The notes beneath the pieces were generated by a model. It made no database searches. It was not told the DNA's origin and was given only the letters and a program-made list of their open reading frames with translations. A stretch of DNA of 64,000 bases from the NCBI RefSeq assembly GCF_002284565.1, contig NZ_NPKI01000027.1, positions 84,223 to 148,222 on the forward strand, read 5' to 3'. Positions 33,571 to 42,972 of the stretch are shown piece after piece. Source of the stretch: Mesorhizobium mediterraneum (GTDB lineage Bacteria > Pseudomonadota > Alphaproteobacteria > Rhizobiales > Rhizobiaceae). Made by a program: the position numbers and the translations under genes. Each line of letters opens with the position of its first letter. Position 1 is the first letter of the stretch.

Positions 33571-35004
33571 CTACCAGCCTCCGGCGACCAGAAACACGGC
33601 GCCGATGAGCACGACGATCTGGCTGCGCCAGTCGCGAATGATGAAGACGACCGGATCGTCGTGCATCTCGTCGCGGCGGGCGAGTATCCAGACGCGCATG
33701 GTCAGATAGAGCACGATCGGGGCCAGCGGCCAGACCAGCCAGGGGTGCGGATAGAGTTCGCGCACCGCAACGCTGTCCATATAGAGGGCCAGCACCAGTG
33801 CCGAGGAAAAGGCCGAGGCCATGCCCGCCTGGGCGACGATCTCCTGGTCTTCGGTGCGGTAGCCGCGGCCGGCAATGCGCTCGCCGGCTGGAATGGCGGT
33901 CGTGCGCAGCTCAACGAAACGCTTCACCAGCGCCAGCGACAGAAAAAAGAAGATCGAGAAGGCCAGCAGCCAGAACGAGACGTCGACGCCGGTCGCCGCG
34001 GCGCCCGCCAGAACGCGGATCGTGTAGAGACCGGCCAACGTCAGCACGTCGATCAGGAGCATGCGCTTGAACGACAGCGAATAGGCGGTGGTGACAATGA
34101 TGTAGCCGCCGAGAACGCCGAGGAATCCGATCGGCAGCAGAAGCCCTGCTCCAACACCTATTGCAAGCAGCACCGCCATCGAACCGAGGCCGAACGGGAT
34201 CGACAGCGCGCCGCTGGCGAATGGCCGGCTGCGCTTGGTCAGATGTTTGCGGTCGAGCGCGAGATCGAAGAAATCGTTGAGGATGTAGATGGCGGAAGCG
34301 ACCGCGCTGAACGAGACGAATGCCAGCAAGCATTCCCAGATCATGTCGGCGTTGAAGTATTCGTGCGACAGCACCATCGGCACCGCGATCAGCGAGTTCT
34401 TCAGCCACTGATGAACACGCAGCATCTTGACGATGGTCCTGAATGTCGGCTTCGGCGCCGGCATCATTTCGGCACTGTGCGCGGCCTGCCAGCGCGCAGC
34501 ATGGCGGTCGGGCGCGACGACGATTGCCGTGCGCGCGGCGTCGAATACGCTAAGGTCGTGCCGGCTGTTTCCGGCATAGTCGAAGCCGCCATCGCCATAG
34601 GCGGCGACAAGCGAAGCGCGCTTTCTGCCTGCAGTCATGTTGTAGGGGCCATCGGTCGCCAGGACGCGATCGAATATCCCGAGATGCGCGGCGATCGCCT
34701 CGGCGAATTTGCGTGGCGTGCCGGTCGCCAGCACGATCTGGCGGCCCTCGCCATGTTCAATGCGAAGGCGCTGAAGCAGCGTCTCGCGATAAGGCAGCGA
34801 TGCAGGGTCGATCTCGACGCGTTGAGCGATGGCCTGCTTCAACTGCGCCGGCCCGCCGGCAAGCCAAAACGGCACGAGGAAGATATAGAGCGGATTCTTC
34901 TTGAGAAGGATGAACAGCCCTTCCCACAACAGGTCCGTCGCGATCAGCGTGCCGTCGAGATCGACCGCAAGCGGAATTGCGTTCCTGTCCGACCGCGCAT
35001 CCAT
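33571..35004 (-). CDS. HAD phosphatase-UbiA prenyltransferase fusion (phosphoribosyl-polyprenyl-phosphate synthase/phosphatase candidate)
   Basis: 477 residues from the ATG at 35004; the longer open frame runs into an intergenic palindrome and is rejected. Residues 10-200 are a HAD phosphatase with the DLDGTL nucleophile motif, ATGTPRK (motif II) and YAGNSRHD (motif IV). Residues 215-477 are a UbiA prenyltransferase with LRVHQWLKN and the Mg-binding NDFFDLALD, plus about eight membrane segments. In mycobacteria Rv3806c (UbiA) joins PRPP to decaprenyl phosphate and Rv3807c is thought to remove the 5-phosphate; here both activities may be fused, next to the DprE1-like oxidase. Confidence 0.82.
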   Translation of the reverse strand: MDARSDRNAIPLAVDLDGTLIATDLLWEGLFILLKKNPLYIFLVPFWLAGGPAQLKQAIAQRVEIDPASLPYRETLLQRLRIEHGEGRQIVLATGTPRKFAEAIAAHLGIFDRVLATDGPYNMTAGRKRASLVAAYGDGGFDYAGNSRHDLSVFDAARTAIVVAPDRHAARWQAAHSAEMMPAPKPTFRTIVKMLRVHQWLKNSLIAVPMVLSHEYFNADMIWECLLAFVSFSAVASAIYILNDFFDLALDRKHLTKRSRPFASGALSIPFGLGSMAVLLAIGVGAGLLLPIGFLGVLGGYIIVTTAYSLSFKRMLLIDVLTLAGLYTIRVLAGAAATGVDVSFWLLAFSIFFFLSLALVKRFVELRTTAIPAGERIAGRGYRTEDQEIVAQAGMASAFSSALVLALYMDSVAVRELYPHPWLVWPLAPIVLYLTMRVWILARRDEMHDDPVVFIIRDWRSQIVVLIGAVFLVAGGW

Positions 35005-35024
35005 TTTCGTTGCCCTGCCTGAAA

Positions 35025-35068
35025 GCGCATGACCCCGAAAACCGATTTTTTCGGAAAGGATCATGCGC
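35025..35068. repeat. rhizobial intergenic palindrome (GCGCATGA ... TCATGCGC)
   Basis: GCGCATGACCCCGAAAACCG pairs with the second half ending GGAAAGGATCATGCGC; stem CCGAAAA/TTTTTCGG inside. It covers the upstream end of the HAD-UbiA open frame, which is why the start of that gene is placed downstream of it. The rest of the gap to 35215 shows no gene. Confidence 0.7.
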
Positions 35069-35211
35069 CGATCCAAAACCAGCGCCGTGCTTCGGCGTCT
35101 TCGGCTCGATATAGCGGGGAACAGCGCAGCGAACGTTAAAACGCCCAGCCTGGCTTGGCTTGCATGACGGAATTTCGCTCTTCATCGTTAAGCATCGATG
35201 ACCCGAAACGA

Positions 35212-35239
35212 TAAAAAGGCCGGGCATTTTCCCGGCCTT
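35212..35239 (-). terminator. rho-independent terminator of the small exported protein gene
   Basis: AAGGCCGGG (35216-35224) and CCCGGCCTT (35231-35239) with a six-base loop. Read on the minus strand a T run (complement of 35213-35217) follows the stem. It lies 34 bases after the stop of the gene at 35273-35536. Confidence 0.85.
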
Positions 35240-35272
35240 CGAAAGCAAGCAGTCAACGTTACTTCATGCGGG

Positions 35273-35536
35273 TTACTTGATACGGGCGACCCCGCCTGAG
35301 ATTTCGATCGTTTCCGAGCCGGTCAGCGCCTCGAGGTCGCCATTCGGCATGGTAACGAAACACCCGCTCGGGCAGAATTCCGCGGTTTCGCCGGCGGCCA
35401 GCGCCAGCTCCGTTTTGCCACCGCCTTCGGTCACGACCAGCGTGCGGGTCTCGGCGTCCTTGTTGGTCGCGCTGGCGGCGAAGGCTGAACCGCCCACGGC
35501 AAGAAAAGCGATGGCGGCGACGAGAGACTTCCACAT
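35273..35536 (-). CDS. small exported protein of unknown function
   Basis: 87 residues from the ATG at 35536, chosen because it opens a signal peptide (MWKSLVAAIAFLAVGGSAFA, cleaved near residue 21). The mature part is short and beta-like (TRTLVVTEGGGKTELALAAGE, GCFVTMPNGDLEALTGSE) with two cysteines in FCPSGCF that could pair. The frame extends upstream to 35644 without a good start. It has its own terminator and an AT-rich upstream region, so it is a single-gene unit. Family not recognised; similar small periplasmic proteins are common in Mesorhizobium-type genomes. Confidence 0.65.
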   Translation of the reverse strand: MWKSLVAAIAFLAVGGSAFAASATNKDAETRTLVVTEGGGKTELALAAGETAEFCPSGCFVTMPNGDLEALTGSETIEISGGVARIK

Positions 35537-35704
35537 TTGCAATATCGGTGTTTCCACCGCCTCTGTTGCATTTCGCAAGGCATTCTCGCCCTTTGCATGT
35601 GAGCTTATATGAGATGCAAGCTGAACGGCAACTGAATGCCGCATTCATGCCGCATTTGGTTCTCGCTGCGCCGAGAGCTGGCATCAGCTGAATCTTGATA
35701 GATC

Positions 35705-38194
35705 CTAATCGGGATCCGGCTTGCGGATCTTGCGCCCGGATTTGGCCAGGCGTTTCGCCTCGGCCACGGCTTCCGCCTTCGCTTGCTCCTGTTCGGCAAA
35801 ATCGACTTCGATCTTGTCGTCGTCGATCGGCCACGCCTCATGCTTCTTGGTCTCTACGACGGCGCGCGGCGCCGATGGAATTTCGATATGTTGGTCGGCG
35901 AACACATCGAGGACGGCAAACCGGATGTCGTTCTGCACGACGTTGCCGTTCATCACGTCCGCCAGGAACACGCGGATTTCGAATTCGAGAGCGGCCGGCC
36001 CGAAATTGGTGAACAGCACGAAGGGTTCGGGATTCTTCAGCACCAGCGGATGGCCACGCGCGATCTCCAAAAGCGCAGCATGGGCCTGTTTTACGTCGCT
36101 GCCGTAGGCGACGCCGACCTTGATGTCGATGCGACCGAGCTTGTTCCGGTGCGTCCAGTTGCCGACGGCATTGTTGATCAGGTTTGAATTGGGCAGGATC
36201 ACCGACTGCCGCTGGAACGTCTCGATCTCGGTAGCGCGCACGCTGATCTTCTTGACCGTGCCGCTGATGTCACCGGCGACGATCCAGTCACCGACCTTGA
36301 ATGGCCGCTCCGCCAAAAGGATCAGGCCGGAGACGAAGTTGGAGACGACGTTCTGCAGGCCAAAGCCGATACCGAGGGACAGGGCGCCGGCGACAAGCGC
36401 CAGGTTGGAGAGATCGATGCCAGCCGCCGAGACGCCGACGAGCGCTGCGAGCGCGACGCCGGCATAGCCGACCGCCAACCGGATCGAGTTGCGCACGCCG
36501 GTATCGACCTTGCCGCGCGCCATCACCGAGCCGTCGAGCCAGCCCTGGAACCAGCGCGTCAGGAAATAGCCGATGATGAAGACAACGATGCCGCTCAGGA
36601 TGCCGGTCAACGAGATCGTCACCGAGCCGATGGTCAGGCCCGTCGCCAGCTTGTAGCCCCAGGCCTGGATGTCGCCGGGCTGGAAGCCCCACATCAGCAG
36701 GATCAGCGGCAGGAATACCAGCACGATCATGACATTGATGGCGACGCTGACGACCAGGCCGAGCTGGTCGAGCGCGGACTCCTCATAGCTGGAATTGACC
36801 GACAGCCAGCGCCCGATCGACGTGTTGGCAAAGCCGCCTTCCTCGCTGATCGCCCGCGCCGACAGGAAGCCGATATAGGCGGTGACCAGTATGGTGCCGG
36901 TGACCACGACCTGCAGCGAGACGAAGATGGCAAGGCCGATATAGCCGAGCAGCGCCGCGGCGACGGTGAAAAGGCCTAGCGCGAAGGCGGTGTACCGCAG
37001 CCACGCCGGCCAGGGCCGCCAGCGTCCGTCGGTGGCCTTGAACGGTTTCAGCAGCCCCATCAGGATCAGGATGACGCCAACGATGATGGTGGCGACAAAA
37101 CTTCTGGCGATGGTCAGCGACAGCGGCGAGCCCATCTTGTCATTGACGACCGACAGGAAATTATTGATGCCGATAACCACCGCCATGGCCGTCGTCAGCC
37201 GCACCAGCCAGCGTGCCGGGCCGGTTTCAACGGGTATGAGCCGCCAGTTCGGCAGCCGCGGCTCCAGCGCCGCATTGGTCAGCCGGTTGACGCAGAACAC
37301 CACCGCTATGACGGCGACCAGCGCATTCAGGAATACACCGATATCGCCGCGCAACACGTTGTAGTAGTTGAAAAAGAACACGGTCGAGACCAGGAAGACG
37401 CCGACCGCCAGCGTCGGCAGCAATGTCGACCAGAACGCCACCGACAGCCGGCTGAGATAGGAGGGGTCCTCAACGGAAGGGTCCGCTTCGAAGACACGCC
37501 CGAACAGACGCCGCCCACCGACAAAAAGCACTGCAGCCAGCGAAAGCGCCATCAAGGTCGCAGCCAGCACGGCCTGGAATTTGAACTTGAAGGCGAAGGT
37601 CAGCCAGGACGATACCGCCTTGTAAAAATTGGCGTATTCGTCCTGCGCATCGGAGAAGACCTCCGGGCTCAGTGCATCGGACAGCACATAACGTTTGGTG
37701 AGCACATTCCGAAACAGCTCGCTGCGCATGGTGCTAATCTTGTCGATCAGTCCGCTGATGCGGATCGACAGGTTCTGCGCGCTGGCGATGACGGCATTGA
37801 TCTCCGCCTTTTCGGCGGCCAGTGCCCCGCGCTCGCTGGTGACGATCTCGGGTTCCTGTGGCTGACCCTCGGCCGGCGGCGCGCCCAGCACCTCGATACG
37901 GTTGTTGATGTCGGCAAGACGCGAACGAAATGCCAGCGCACTGGTCAACGCTGCCCGCGAAATATCCTCCAGTTGCAGCCGGATATCGACGAGGCCCGCG
38001 TCCTCCTCGGCCTCCTGCGGTATCTTTTTCTCGAGATCGTCGGTTTTGGCGGTCAGGTCCTGGATCGCCTTCATCTGCTCTGCGATCAGCGCGGCGGCGC
38101 CTTGGCCGATGGCCTGCGCCATCGCGTCGGAAGACGGCGGCGCCAAGACGAAAAGCGCAAGGATCAGAACCAGGCGGAGCAAACGAAAGAACAT
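35705..38194 (-). CDS. MscS-family mechanosensitive channel with DUF3772 domain
   Basis: 829 residues: signal peptide (cleavage near DAMAQA, residue 27), a periplasmic coiled-coil-like region to about residue 200 with the DUF3772 domain, some ten membrane segments between residues 205 and 585, then the MscS pore helix and beta domain (GVSAAGIDLSNLALVAGALSLGIGFGLQN, VSNFVSGLILLAERPFKVGD) and a charged C-terminus (KRLAKSGRKIRKPDPD). Such MscK/YjeP-type channels relieve turgor after osmotic downshift. The osmolyte-handling context (betaine genes) is suggestive only. Single gene, separated from soxB by 220 bases. Confidence 0.9.
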   Translation of the reverse strand: MFFRLLRLVLILALFVLAPPSSDAMAQAIGQGAAALIAEQMKAIQDLTAKTDDLEKKIPQEAEEDAGLVDIRLQLEDISRAALTSALAFRSRLADINNRIEVLGAPPAEGQPQEPEIVTSERGALAAEKAEINAVIASAQNLSIRISGLIDKISTMRSELFRNVLTKRYVLSDALSPEVFSDAQDEYANFYKAVSSWLTFAFKFKFQAVLAATLMALSLAAVLFVGGRRLFGRVFEADPSVEDPSYLSRLSVAFWSTLLPTLAVGVFLVSTVFFFNYYNVLRGDIGVFLNALVAVIAVVFCVNRLTNAALEPRLPNWRLIPVETGPARWLVRLTTAMAVVIGINNFLSVVNDKMGSPLSLTIARSFVATIIVGVILILMGLLKPFKATDGRWRPWPAWLRYTAFALGLFTVAAALLGYIGLAIFVSLQVVVTGTILVTAYIGFLSARAISEEGGFANTSIGRWLSVNSSYEESALDQLGLVVSVAINVMIVLVFLPLILLMWGFQPGDIQAWGYKLATGLTIGSVTISLTGILSGIVVFIIGYFLTRWFQGWLDGSVMARGKVDTGVRNSIRLAVGYAGVALAALVGVSAAGIDLSNLALVAGALSLGIGFGLQNVVSNFVSGLILLAERPFKVGDWIVAGDISGTVKKISVRATEIETFQRQSVILPNSNLINNAVGNWTHRNKLGRIDIKVGVAYGSDVKQAHAALLEIARGHPLVLKNPEPFVLFTNFGPAALEFEIRVFLADVMNGNVVQNDIRFAVLDVFADQHIEIPSAPRAVVETKKHEAWPIDDDKIEVDFAEQEQAKAEAVAEAKRLAKSGRKIRKPDPD

Positions 38195-38337
38195 GATGTT
38201 TCCGGCGACTCGCGGACGGCAAAAGGCGGTTTCAAAAGCCCGTCCTTGATAAAGACGCTCATATCAAGGAGCAAGCCGTCGCGGGCGGCTCGTTTTCGGA
38301 GTCGGCCAGTCGAAAAGCGATGGCGCAATATTGGCTT

Positions 38338-38369
38338 TGCGGCAGCGGCCTGCTCTATAGTGTGCCGCA
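38338..38369. promoter_or_regulatory. inverted repeat in the sox operon promoter region
   Basis: TGCGGCA (38338-38344) and TGCCGCA (38363-38369), 18-base spacer, followed by two copies of an AACGGAT direct repeat (38379 and 38399 area) just before soxB. Possible operator of the sarcosine oxidase operon; the bound protein is not known. Confidence 0.35.
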
Positions 38370-38414
38370 TCGCCCAAAACGGATGACAAAAAGCCAGAAC
38401 GGATAACAATAAGA

Positions 38415-39674
38415 ATGGCGGAATATTCGGCCTTCTCGCTTCTCAAAAACGCGCTGACCGGCAACAAGGACTGGAAGCCGGCCTGGCGCAAGCCGGATCC
38501 GAAGGCATCCTACGACGTGATTGTCATCGGCGGCGGCGGCCACGGCCTGTCGACCGCCTATTATCTCGCCAAGGAGCACGGCATCACCAATGTCGCGGTG
38601 CTGGAGAAGGGCTGGCTCGGCTCCGGCAATGTCGGCCGCAACACGACGGCCGTTCGCTCCAACTACCTGCTGCCTGCCAACACCCGCTTCTACGAACATT
38701 CGATGAAGCTGTGGGAGAACCTGTCGCACGACCTCAACTACAACGTCATGTTCTCGCAGCGCGGCTGCCTGAACCTGGCGCACACGCCTGCCCAGCTTGA
38801 CGATCTTGCGCGACGCGGCAACGCCATGCGCCATCTCGGCGTCGACGCCGAACTGATGACCACGGCGGAGATCGCACGCCTGATACCGGCGCTGGACGTC
38901 TCGGGCGCGGCTCGCTTCCCGGTCGTCGGCGGGCTGATGCAACCGCGCGCCGGCACCGCCCGCCACGATGCCGTCGCCTGGGGCTATGCGCGCGGCGCCG
39001 ACCGTCGCGGCGTCGACATCATCGAAAATTGCGAGGTCACCGGTTTCCTGCGTGATGGCGACCGCGTCACCGGCGTCTCGACCTCGCGTGGTGAGATCCG
39101 CGCCAAGAAGGTGGCGGTCGCGGTGGCCGGCAGCACCGGACGGGTCATGCAGCTTGCCGGCATCGAGACGATGCCGATCGAGAGCCATGTGCTGCAGGCC
39201 TTCGTGACGGAATCGCTGAAGCCATTCGTCAATACCGTCCTCACCTTCGGCATGGGCCATTTCTACATGTCCCAATCGGACAAGGGCGGCCTTGTCTATG
39301 GCGGCGATCTCGACGGCTACAACAGCTACGCCCAGCGCGGCAGTTTGCCTATTGTCGACGAGGTGATGAGCGAGATGCTGGCGCTGTTTCCGGGGCTTGC
39401 GCGCGTGCGCATGCTGCGCTCCTGGGGCGGCGTCTGCGACATGTCGATGGACGGCTCGCCGATCATCACCACCGGCCCGCTGCCGGGCATGTATCTCAAC
39501 TGCGGCTGGTGCTACGGCGGCTTCAAGGCGACGCCGGCGTCTGGCTGGTGCTTTGCCTGGACCATCGCCAAGGACGAGCCGCACGACTTCAACGCGCCCT
39601 TCACGCTCGACCGCTTCCATCGCGGCATGGTGATCGACGACAAGGGCCAGGGCGCGACGCCGCGGCTGCATTAG
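38415..39674 (+). CDS. soxB: sarcosine oxidase beta subunit
   Basis: 419 residues, DAO-fold flavoprotein with IGGGGHGLSTAYYLA at residues 38-52 for FAD. His184 in RHDAVAW corresponds to the histidine that binds FMN covalently in heterotetrameric sarcosine oxidase (His173 in the Corynebacterium/Pseudomonas enzymes). It oxidises sarcosine to glycine, releasing the methyl as methylene-THF through the alpha subunit. First gene of soxBDAG; soxD follows after 11 bases. Sarcosine may come from betaine via dimethylglycine or from creatine. Confidence 0.95.
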   Translation: MAEYSAFSLLKNALTGNKDWKPAWRKPDPKASYDVIVIGGGGHGLSTAYYLAKEHGITNVAVLEKGWLGSGNVGRNTTAVRSNYLLPANTRFYEHSMKLWENLSHDLNYNVMFSQRGCLNLAHTPAQLDDLARRGNAMRHLGVDAELMTTAEIARLIPALDVSGAARFPVVGGLMQPRAGTARHDAVAWGYARGADRRGVDIIENCEVTGFLRDGDRVTGVSTSRGEIRAKKVAVAVAGSTGRVMQLAGIETMPIESHVLQAFVTESLKPFVNTVLTFGMGHFYMSQSDKGGLVYGGDLDGYNSYAQRGSLPIVDEVMSEMLALFPGLARVRMLRSWGGVCDMSMDGSPIITTGPLPGMYLNCGWCYGGFKATPASGWCFAWTIAKDEPHDFNAPFTLDRFHRGMVIDDKGQGATPRLH

Positions 39675-39685
39675 GTAAGACGAAA

Positions 39686-39982
39686 ATGCTGATCACTTGC
39701 CCCTATTGCGGCCCGCGCGATGTCATCGAGTTCACCTACCAGGGCGACGGCAACCGCGAGCGCCCTCAGCCCGCGTCGCAGAATCTCGACGCCTGGAACG
39801 CCTATGTTTACGATCGGTTGAATCCGGCGGGTGACCACAACGAGATCTGGCAGCATTCCGGCGGCTGCCGCGCCCATCTCAAGGTCGTGCGCAACACGCT
39901 GACACACGATATCTCCAGCGTCGCCTTCGCGCGCGGCGACCACAAAGCCGCTGCGCGCCACAAGGCGGAGGGCAAGGCATGA
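39686..39982 (+). CDS. soxD: sarcosine oxidase delta subunit
   Basis: 98 residues, the normal length. The zinc site of the delta subunit is intact: Cys5, Cys8 (CPYCG), His57 and Cys61 (HSGGC). Start at the ATG at 39686; the longer frame overlaps soxB. Its stop overlaps the start of soxA (ATGA at 39979-39982), the usual tight coupling of this operon. The subunit has a structural role in the heterotetramer. Confidence 0.95.
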   Translation: MLITCPYCGPRDVIEFTYQGDGNRERPQPASQNLDAWNAYVYDRLNPAGDHNEIWQHSGGCRAHLKVVRNTLTHDISSVAFARGDHKAAARHKAEGKA

Positions 39983-42972
39983 GCCCACGCCGCACGGATG
40001 CCGGTGGTCGGATCGACCGGCTGCGAACCATCCGGTTCACCTTCGATGGCGCGCCTTACACCGGCCATGCCGGCGACACGCTTGCCTCGGCGCTGCTGGC
40101 CAATGGCGTCACCTTGTTCGGGCGCTCGTTCAAATATCACCGCCCGCGCGGCGTGCTGACATCAGGCGTCGAGGAGCCGAACGCCCTGGTGACGGTGCTG
40201 CGGGGCGAGGTTCGCGAGCCCAATATTGCCGCGACCATGGTCGAGATCTATGACGGGCTGACCGTTGTCAGCCAGAACCGCTTTCCATCGCTGTCCTGGG
40301 ATGTCAGCGCCGTCAATCAGCTCGGCGGCAAGCTTCTGTCCGCCGGCTTCTATTACAAGACCTTCATGGGACCCGCGATCGGCCCGCTGAAGAGCACGCG
40401 TTTCTGGATGTTCTGCGAGCATTTCATCCGCCGGGCCGCCGGTCTCGGCCGCGCCGGGACTGCTCCCGACACGGCGCGTTATGAGCGCATGAACGCTTTC
40501 TGCGATGTGCTGGTGGTCGGCTCAGGTCCGGCCGGGCTGATGGCCGCCAGGGCAGCCGCCGATCAGGGCGCGCGTGTCATCCTCAGCGAGCTCGAACCGC
40601 ATTTCGGCGGCTCGGCCAACTGGTCAGGCGAGACGATCGACGGCATGCCCGGGGCGGACTGGGCAGCGCGAGCCGCCGGCCAGCTCGAAGGCTATGACAA
40701 TGTCCGCCTGCTGCCGCGCACCACGGTCTGGGGCTATTACGACGGCAACACGCTCGCTGCGCTTGAACGGGTCACCGACCATAAGGAGAGACCAGGCAAG
40801 GGCGAACCGCGCCATCGCTACTGGACCATTCGCGCCAAATCGGTGGTGCTGGCCACCGGCTCCTTCGAGCGGCCGCTGGTGTTTCCGGGCAACGACCGGC
40901 CGGGTGTGATGCTGGCGCATGCCGCCGAGCGCTACGCCAACGAGTACGGCGTGCTGCCGGGCAACAGGATCGCAATCTTCACCAACAATGACAGCGCCTA
41001 TCGCTCCGCTCTTGCGCTGAAGAATGCCGGCGCGGCCATCGTCGCCATCGTCGACGTGCGGCCGGAGCTTTCGAGCGAGATGCGCGAGCTCGCCGATGAA
41101 GCGGAAGCCAAGATTCTTGCCGGTCACGCCGTGGTCGCCACCGAAGGCGGCAAGGCGCTGTCCGGCATCAAGGTGCAGCGCTTCGACATGGTCAACGGCG
41201 CGCTTGCCGGCGATCCGCGCAGCATTCAAGCCGACTGCCTGCTGATGTCGGGAGGCTGGTCGCCGACCATCCATCTGGCCAGTCAGGCCGGCGCCAAGGC
41301 GGAATGGAATGCCGCCAGGCAAGCCTTCCTGCCACCGAAGCCAACCCAGCAATGGATTGGCGCCGGCGCTTTCACCGGCAGCTTCTCCACCGCCGAGGCC
41401 ATCGCCGAAGGTCGCGCCGCCGGGCTTTCGGCGGCCGGCGGGACCGGCGCACCAACGGCCTTGCCGGTCGTCGAAGCAGCACCCGGCGATCCCGACCCGG
41501 CGCCTGTGTTCGAGATCAAGGCCGATGGAAAAAGCTTCGTCGATTTCCAGCACGACGTGACCGCGGAGGATGTGCGGCTGGCGCATCGCGAAGGCTTTGT
41601 CTCGGTCGAGCACCTGAAACGCTACACCACGCTCGGCATGGCGACCGACCAGGGCAAGAACTCCAACATACCCGGCCTCGCCATCATGGCCGAAGCGCTG
41701 GGCAAGCCGATCCCCGAAGTCGGCACGACACGCTTCCGCCCGCCCTTTTCCGCGGTGTCTATCGGCTCGCTCGCCGCAGAACGCTTCGGCGACCTGAGGC
41801 CAGAGCGGCTGACGCCGATGCATGACTGGCACGTCGCCAATGGCGCAACCATGTATTCGGCCGGCCTCTGGTATCGCCCGATGATTTATGGCCATCCCGG
41901 CGAGACGATCGAGCAGGCCTATGTGCGCGAAGCCAGGGCGACGCGCGAGAGCGCCGGCATCGTCGACGTCTCGACACTGGGCAAGATCGCCGTGCAGGGT
42001 CCGGACGCAGCGGAATTCCTCGATCGGGTCTACACCAACATGTTCTCGACGCTGGCCGTCGGCAAGGCCCGCTACGGGCTGATGCTGCGCGAGGACGGCC
42101 TCGCTTTCGACGACGGCACGACGTGGCGGCTCGGCGATCAGGACTTCCTGATGACCACCACCACGGCCAATGCCGGCAAGGTGATGCAGCATCTGGAGTA
42201 TTTCCTTGACGTTATCTGGCCGGAGTTGAAGGTCCACGTCACCTCGGTGACCGACGAATGGGCGGGTGCCGCCATCGGCGGACCAAAGGCGCGAGCCATT
42301 CTTGCCGCTTGCATCACTGGCACCGCCGTCGACAACGCCACGCTGCCTTTCATGGGCATCGTGCACGGCAAGATATCAGGCGTGCCGGTGATGATCTGCC
42401 GGCTGTCTTTCTCCGGCGAAATGGCCTTCGAAGTTTACTCCGGCGCCGGGTACGGCACCCATGTCTGGGAAGCGTTGATCGAAGCCGGCAAGCCGTTCGG
42501 ACTGGTGACTTACGGGCTCGAGGCGCTGGGCACGATGCGTATCGAGAAAGGCCACGTCACCGGCGCCGAGATCGACGGCCGAACCACGGCGCGCGACCTG
42601 CATCTCGACTGGATGCTGTCCAAGAAAAAGCCCTTCATCGGCTCGGCGATGATGGATCGCGAGGGGCTGATCGCTCCCGGCCGGCTGGAACTCGTCGGTC
42701 TGATTTCGCTGGACAACCAGCCGCTCAACGGCGGCGCGCACATCGTCGAGGCGCTTGACGAAGCCAATCCGCACGATTCCATCGGCCACATCACCGCTTG
42801 CTGTTATTCGCCGGCGCTCGGCAAATACATCGCGCTCGCTTTGGTCAAGGACGGCAAGGCACGGCGCGGCACGCGCGCCCATATCTCCGATCCCCTGCGC
42901 AACCGGTTCGGCCCGGTCGAGATCGTCTCCAACCACTTCTTTGATCCGGACGGGAGCCGCATGCATGGTTGA
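39979..42972 (+). CDS. soxA: sarcosine oxidase alpha subunit
   Basis: 997 residues, the usual size. Near the N-terminus is a 2Fe-2S-like folded region without the cysteines (as in the family), then an NAD-binding motif VLVVGSGPAGLMAARAAADQ near residue 175, the second half of a split dinucleotide domain, and from about residue 600 a GcvT-like THF-binding domain (STLGKIAVQGPDAAEFLDR, ISGVPVMICRLSFSGEMAFE). It receives the imine intermediate and forms methylene-THF. Overlaps soxD by four bases and soxG by eight. Confidence 0.95.
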   Translation: MSPRRTDAGGRIDRLRTIRFTFDGAPYTGHAGDTLASALLANGVTLFGRSFKYHRPRGVLTSGVEEPNALVTVLRGEVREPNIAATMVEIYDGLTVVSQNRFPSLSWDVSAVNQLGGKLLSAGFYYKTFMGPAIGPLKSTRFWMFCEHFIRRAAGLGRAGTAPDTARYERMNAFCDVLVVGSGPAGLMAARAAADQGARVILSELEPHFGGSANWSGETIDGMPGADWAARAAGQLEGYDNVRLLPRTTVWGYYDGNTLAALERVTDHKERPGKGEPRHRYWTIRAKSVVLATGSFERPLVFPGNDRPGVMLAHAAERYANEYGVLPGNRIAIFTNNDSAYRSALALKNAGAAIVAIVDVRPELSSEMRELADEAEAKILAGHAVVATEGGKALSGIKVQRFDMVNGALAGDPRSIQADCLLMSGGWSPTIHLASQAGAKAEWNAARQAFLPPKPTQQWIGAGAFTGSFSTAEAIAEGRAAGLSAAGGTGAPTALPVVEAAPGDPDPAPVFEIKADGKSFVDFQHDVTAEDVRLAHREGFVSVEHLKRYTTLGMATDQGKNSNIPGLAIMAEALGKPIPEVGTTRFRPPFSAVSIGSLAAERFGDLRPERLTPMHDWHVANGATMYSAGLWYRPMIYGHPGETIEQAYVREARATRESAGIVDVSTLGKIAVQGPDAAEFLDRVYTNMFSTLAVGKARYGLMLREDGLAFDDGTTWRLGDQDFLMTTTTANAGKVMQHLEYFLDVIWPELKVHVTSVTDEWAGAAIGGPKARAILAACITGTAVDNATLPFMGIVHGKISGVPVMICRLSFSGEMAFEVYSGAGYGTHVWEALIEAGKPFGLVTYGLEALGTMRIEKGHVTGAEIDGRTTARDLHLDWMLSKKKPFIGSAMMDREGLIAPGRLELVGLISLDNQPLNGGAHIVEALDEANPHDSIGHITACCYSPALGKYIALALVKDGKARRGTRAHISDPLRNRFGPVEIVSNHFFDPDGSRMHG

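Noticed and set aside
31916..33709. 597-codon open frame on the plus strand
   Set aside because: It lies antisense to the DprE1-like and transporter genes; its Arg/His/Asp-rich translation is typical of a shadow frame in high-GC DNA.
40624..42366. 580-codon open frame on the minus strand
   Set aside because: Fully antisense to soxA, whose product has clear family motifs; shadow frame.
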